Origin: an uncultured Bacteroides sp.
GTDB taxonomy: Bacteria; Bacteroidota; Bacteroidia; Bacteroidales; Bacteroidaceae
DNA: 36,728 bases
Assembly: GCA_949300425.1 (NCBI GenBank)
Contig: CASGED010000070.1
Location: 1 to 36,728 of the forward strand
Direction of reading: 5' to 3'
Below the pieces are notes generated by a model that did no database searches, was not told where the DNA came from, and saw nothing but the letters and a program-made list of their open reading frames with translations. Made by a program: the position numbers and the translations under genes. This document shows positions 35,050 through 36,728 of the stretch, piece after piece; positions within the stretch are counted from its first letter, which is position 1; each line of letters opens with the position of its first letter.

Positions 35050-36450
35050 TTATTCTTCCGGCGCGAACATCGGGTCCCAGGCGGGCAGGCGTTCGGGTTT
35101 CTGTTCGAAGAGTTTCATCACGTCGGCGGGCACGTACTTGGTCTCCACCACGAGGCGGAACATGTATTCATCGAACCACTCGTCGGTCATAATCAGGTGT
35201 CCCTGATAGCCGGACGAAGCGCCCCAACTGTTCTCCACCATCCACTTGGTGGGCCGGCCTTCGGCGTCCAGGTCGACGGCCATCAGGGTCATGGCGTGGC
35301 TGGAGCCGCTGGAGAAAGTCTGTATGCGTTCCTTTTTGTCCATGCCGAAGGTGGTGCCCATCAGCGACTCGTAGTCGTAATTGTTCACGTCCAGCAGGCC
35401 GCGCTTGGAGTTGAGGAACTTGCCCACGTCGCACGAGAAGTACATCATGGTGCTGTCCTTGAGGGAAGCGATGGCCATCTGTTTGATGTCCTCTATGGGC
35501 AGGTTGACGTACGTCCAGTTGCGTCCGTCGTAGCGGTGGCGGTCATAGTCTATCTCGTAGGTCTTGTAGTAGGGACGGCTGGGGTCGTTCATCAGCATCA
35601 CGTAGTGGGTGAGCAGCTGCGGGTCTCCGTACTTCTCGAGGAAGGTCATGGGCGTGTGGTGTTCGGTCTCCACGGGATTGCCTTGGGCGTCGCGGCGCAC
35701 GTAGTCGAACTCCGTAGGAGGAACGCCCAGGTTGAGCGCCAGCATGCGGTAGACGGTGCCCAGCATACGGGTCTTCTCCTCCACGAGAGCCTTGTCCCCC
35801 TTGCCCTCAGCCCCCATTTCGCGGAGCCGCAGGGCGTATTCTTTGAGCTTCAGGCTGATGAGTTCGGCCATCTGCGAGGTGTTGTTGCTGCTGTACGTCT
35901 CGGGCATGGCTTCCTTGGGCACGAGGCCGTATTTGCCCACGATGTCGGCCACTCCGGTGAAGGTGCCCCCGTCGCTCAGGGGGTGCTTGAAGAGCCATTG
36001 CACGGTCTCGTCCTCCATCCCGCGGCCGCGCGTGTCGATGATGCCTTGCAGGAAGAGGTTGGCTTTCTCCAGCTGGTCCCAGAAGAAGGGGTATATCTCC
36101 GAGAACTCGAAGGAGCGGAATCCGTACCGGGCCAAGGTCTTGGCGCGCATCACGTTCAGCCCCGTGAAGAGCCAGCAGCGCCCGGAGGATTGCTGGTCGG
36201 TGATGCCCTTGGAGTTGACGCGGACGGAGAAGTGCGTGTCCATCTCCTTCAGGTTGTCCTGGTTCAGGGCGAGGGCGCGGATGCTGTTGTTGCCTATGGC
36301 GTTGCGCAAAGCCCGGTCGGCGGGCGTGCCTTGGTAGCTTTGGCTGATTTGTTTCAGCATGTCGGGCGTGATGCCGCCTTCTTTCAGGTCTTGCGCCTGG
36401 GCGGTCAGAGCCGTGGCCAGGAGGATGAGGGGGATGAATTGTCTTTTCAT
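35050..36450 (-). CDS. Exported C1B peptidase, aminopeptidase C / bleomycin hydrolase family
   Basis: The 466-aa protein is a papain-fold cysteine peptidase. The catalytic residues are Gln86 and Cys92 (QQSSGRCWLF), His385 (SSHAMTLMAVD) and Asn407 (ENSWG). The C terminus LPAWDPMFAPEE resembles the bleomycin-hydrolase tail, which in that family enters the active site and limits cutting to aminopeptidase activity. Unlike cytosolic PepC it begins with a signal peptide (MKRQFIPLILLATALTAQAQ), so it should act in the periplasm or beyond. It is transcribed from its own promoter (36503-36534) and lies 148 nt upstream of cysQ. Confidence 0.92.
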   Translation of the reverse strand: MKRQFIPLILLATALTAQAQDLKEGGITPDMLKQISQSYQGTPADRALRNAIGNNSIRALALNQDNLKEMDTHFSVRVNSKGITDQQSSGRCWLFTGLNVMRAKTLARYGFRSFEFSEIYPFFWDQLEKANLFLQGIIDTRGRGMEDETVQWLFKHPLSDGGTFTGVADIVGKYGLVPKEAMPETYSSNNTSQMAELISLKLKEYALRLREMGAEGKGDKALVEEKTRMLGTVYRMLALNLGVPPTEFDYVRRDAQGNPVETEHHTPMTFLEKYGDPQLLTHYVMLMNDPSRPYYKTYEIDYDRHRYDGRNWTYVNLPIEDIKQMAIASLKDSTMMYFSCDVGKFLNSKRGLLDVNNYDYESLMGTTFGMDKKERIQTFSSGSSHAMTLMAVDLDAEGRPTKWMVENSWGASSGYQGHLIMTDEWFDEYMFRLVVETKYVPADVMKLFEQKPERLPAWDPMFAPEE

Positions 36451-36502
36451 ATCGTTTACAAAAAAAATGCTACGTTTTTAATCGGGTTTTGTTTTCGGTA
36501 TG

Positions 36503-36534
36503 CAAAGATAGGTATAATCCGCGGAATACGCAAG
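36503..36534 (-). promoter_or_regulatory. Probable promoter of the C1B peptidase gene
   Basis: On the minus strand TATCTTTG (36510-36503) fits the -7 consensus exactly. CTTG (36534-36531) lies 20 nt upstream as a near -33 box. The predicted leader is about 45 nt. The rest of 36451-36728 shows no gene I can support. Confidence 0.6.
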
Positions 36535-36728
36535 AGGAATACGCGCGGCGGGGCGCACAAAATCAAAATGATGCGCCAGGTCAGGCACTTACATCCTCTT
36601 TTTTTACCCAAACAGGTTTCAAAAGCCGGTTTTATGCGGCAATCCCTCACCCCTCCCCGGAACACGGGAAATCCCGACAAACGACAAACGACAATTAGTT
36701 TTTTTTGCTACACACACTGTGACGTGAG

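Noticed and set aside
36456-36680. 74-aa minus-strand frame upstream of the C1B peptidase
   Set aside because: It overlaps the predicted promoter and has no recognisable family.

Overview
The window is a contiguous piece of a Bacteroidales chromosome, most likely Bacteroides or a close relative. Supporting signs are several TAnnTTTG-type -7 promoter boxes instead of E. coli-like -10 boxes, families largely restricted to this order (PCMD, DUF4923, the DUF2764 V-ATPase partner), and a seven-gene V-type ATPase operon. All genes look intact apart from the first, which is cut by the window edge. No tRNA, rRNA, insertion sequence, phage gene or CRISPR array was seen.

Layout. 1-10.7 kb: the 3' part of carB (+), a converging pyruvate carboxylase subunit B/oxaloacetate decarboxylase alpha-like gene (-), then a plus-strand run: AraC regulator, DUF3298 lipoprotein, rsmG, an MBL-fold hydrolase and gcvP, which ends in two hairpin terminators. 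10.9-18.6 kb (-): V-type ATPase operon transcribed E, DUF2764, A, B, D, I, K. 19.0-24.1 kb (-): DUF4923 protein and engB, then the rplT, rpmI, infC, thrS translation cluster. 24.2-28.2 kb (-): a secreted TPR protein, def, ruvX and a PCMD-domain protein. 28.2-34.9 kb (-): a sulfonation cluster transcribed cysQ, SLC13-type anion transporter, cysC, cysD, cysN, sulfotransferase. 35.0-36.5 kb (-): an exported bleomycin-hydrolase-like cysteine peptidase.

The most coherent system is the sulfonation cluster. The transporter can import sulfate, CysDN makes APS, CysC makes PAPS, the sulfotransferase spends PAPS on an acceptor, and CysQ removes the PAP by-product. No reductive sulfate-assimilation gene is present, so the pathway looks dedicated to sulfonating a metabolite. 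From memory, a closely similar gene set in Bacteroides thetaiotaomicron sulfonates cholesterol and other steroids, so the biochemistry is probably not new.

The least explained signal is a pair of four-unit palindrome arrays with a 22-nt period. One lies between V-ATPase B and D, the other between cysN and the sulfotransferase. Their 19-nt units differ in sequence but share a CTG at unit positions 8-10 and share the spacer trinucleotides TCC and CGT in the same order. A third 22-nt-period palindrome array lies upstream of the V-ATPase promoter. The proteolipid K subunit carries what looks like the complete Na+ ligand set of the Enterococcus hirae V-ATPase.
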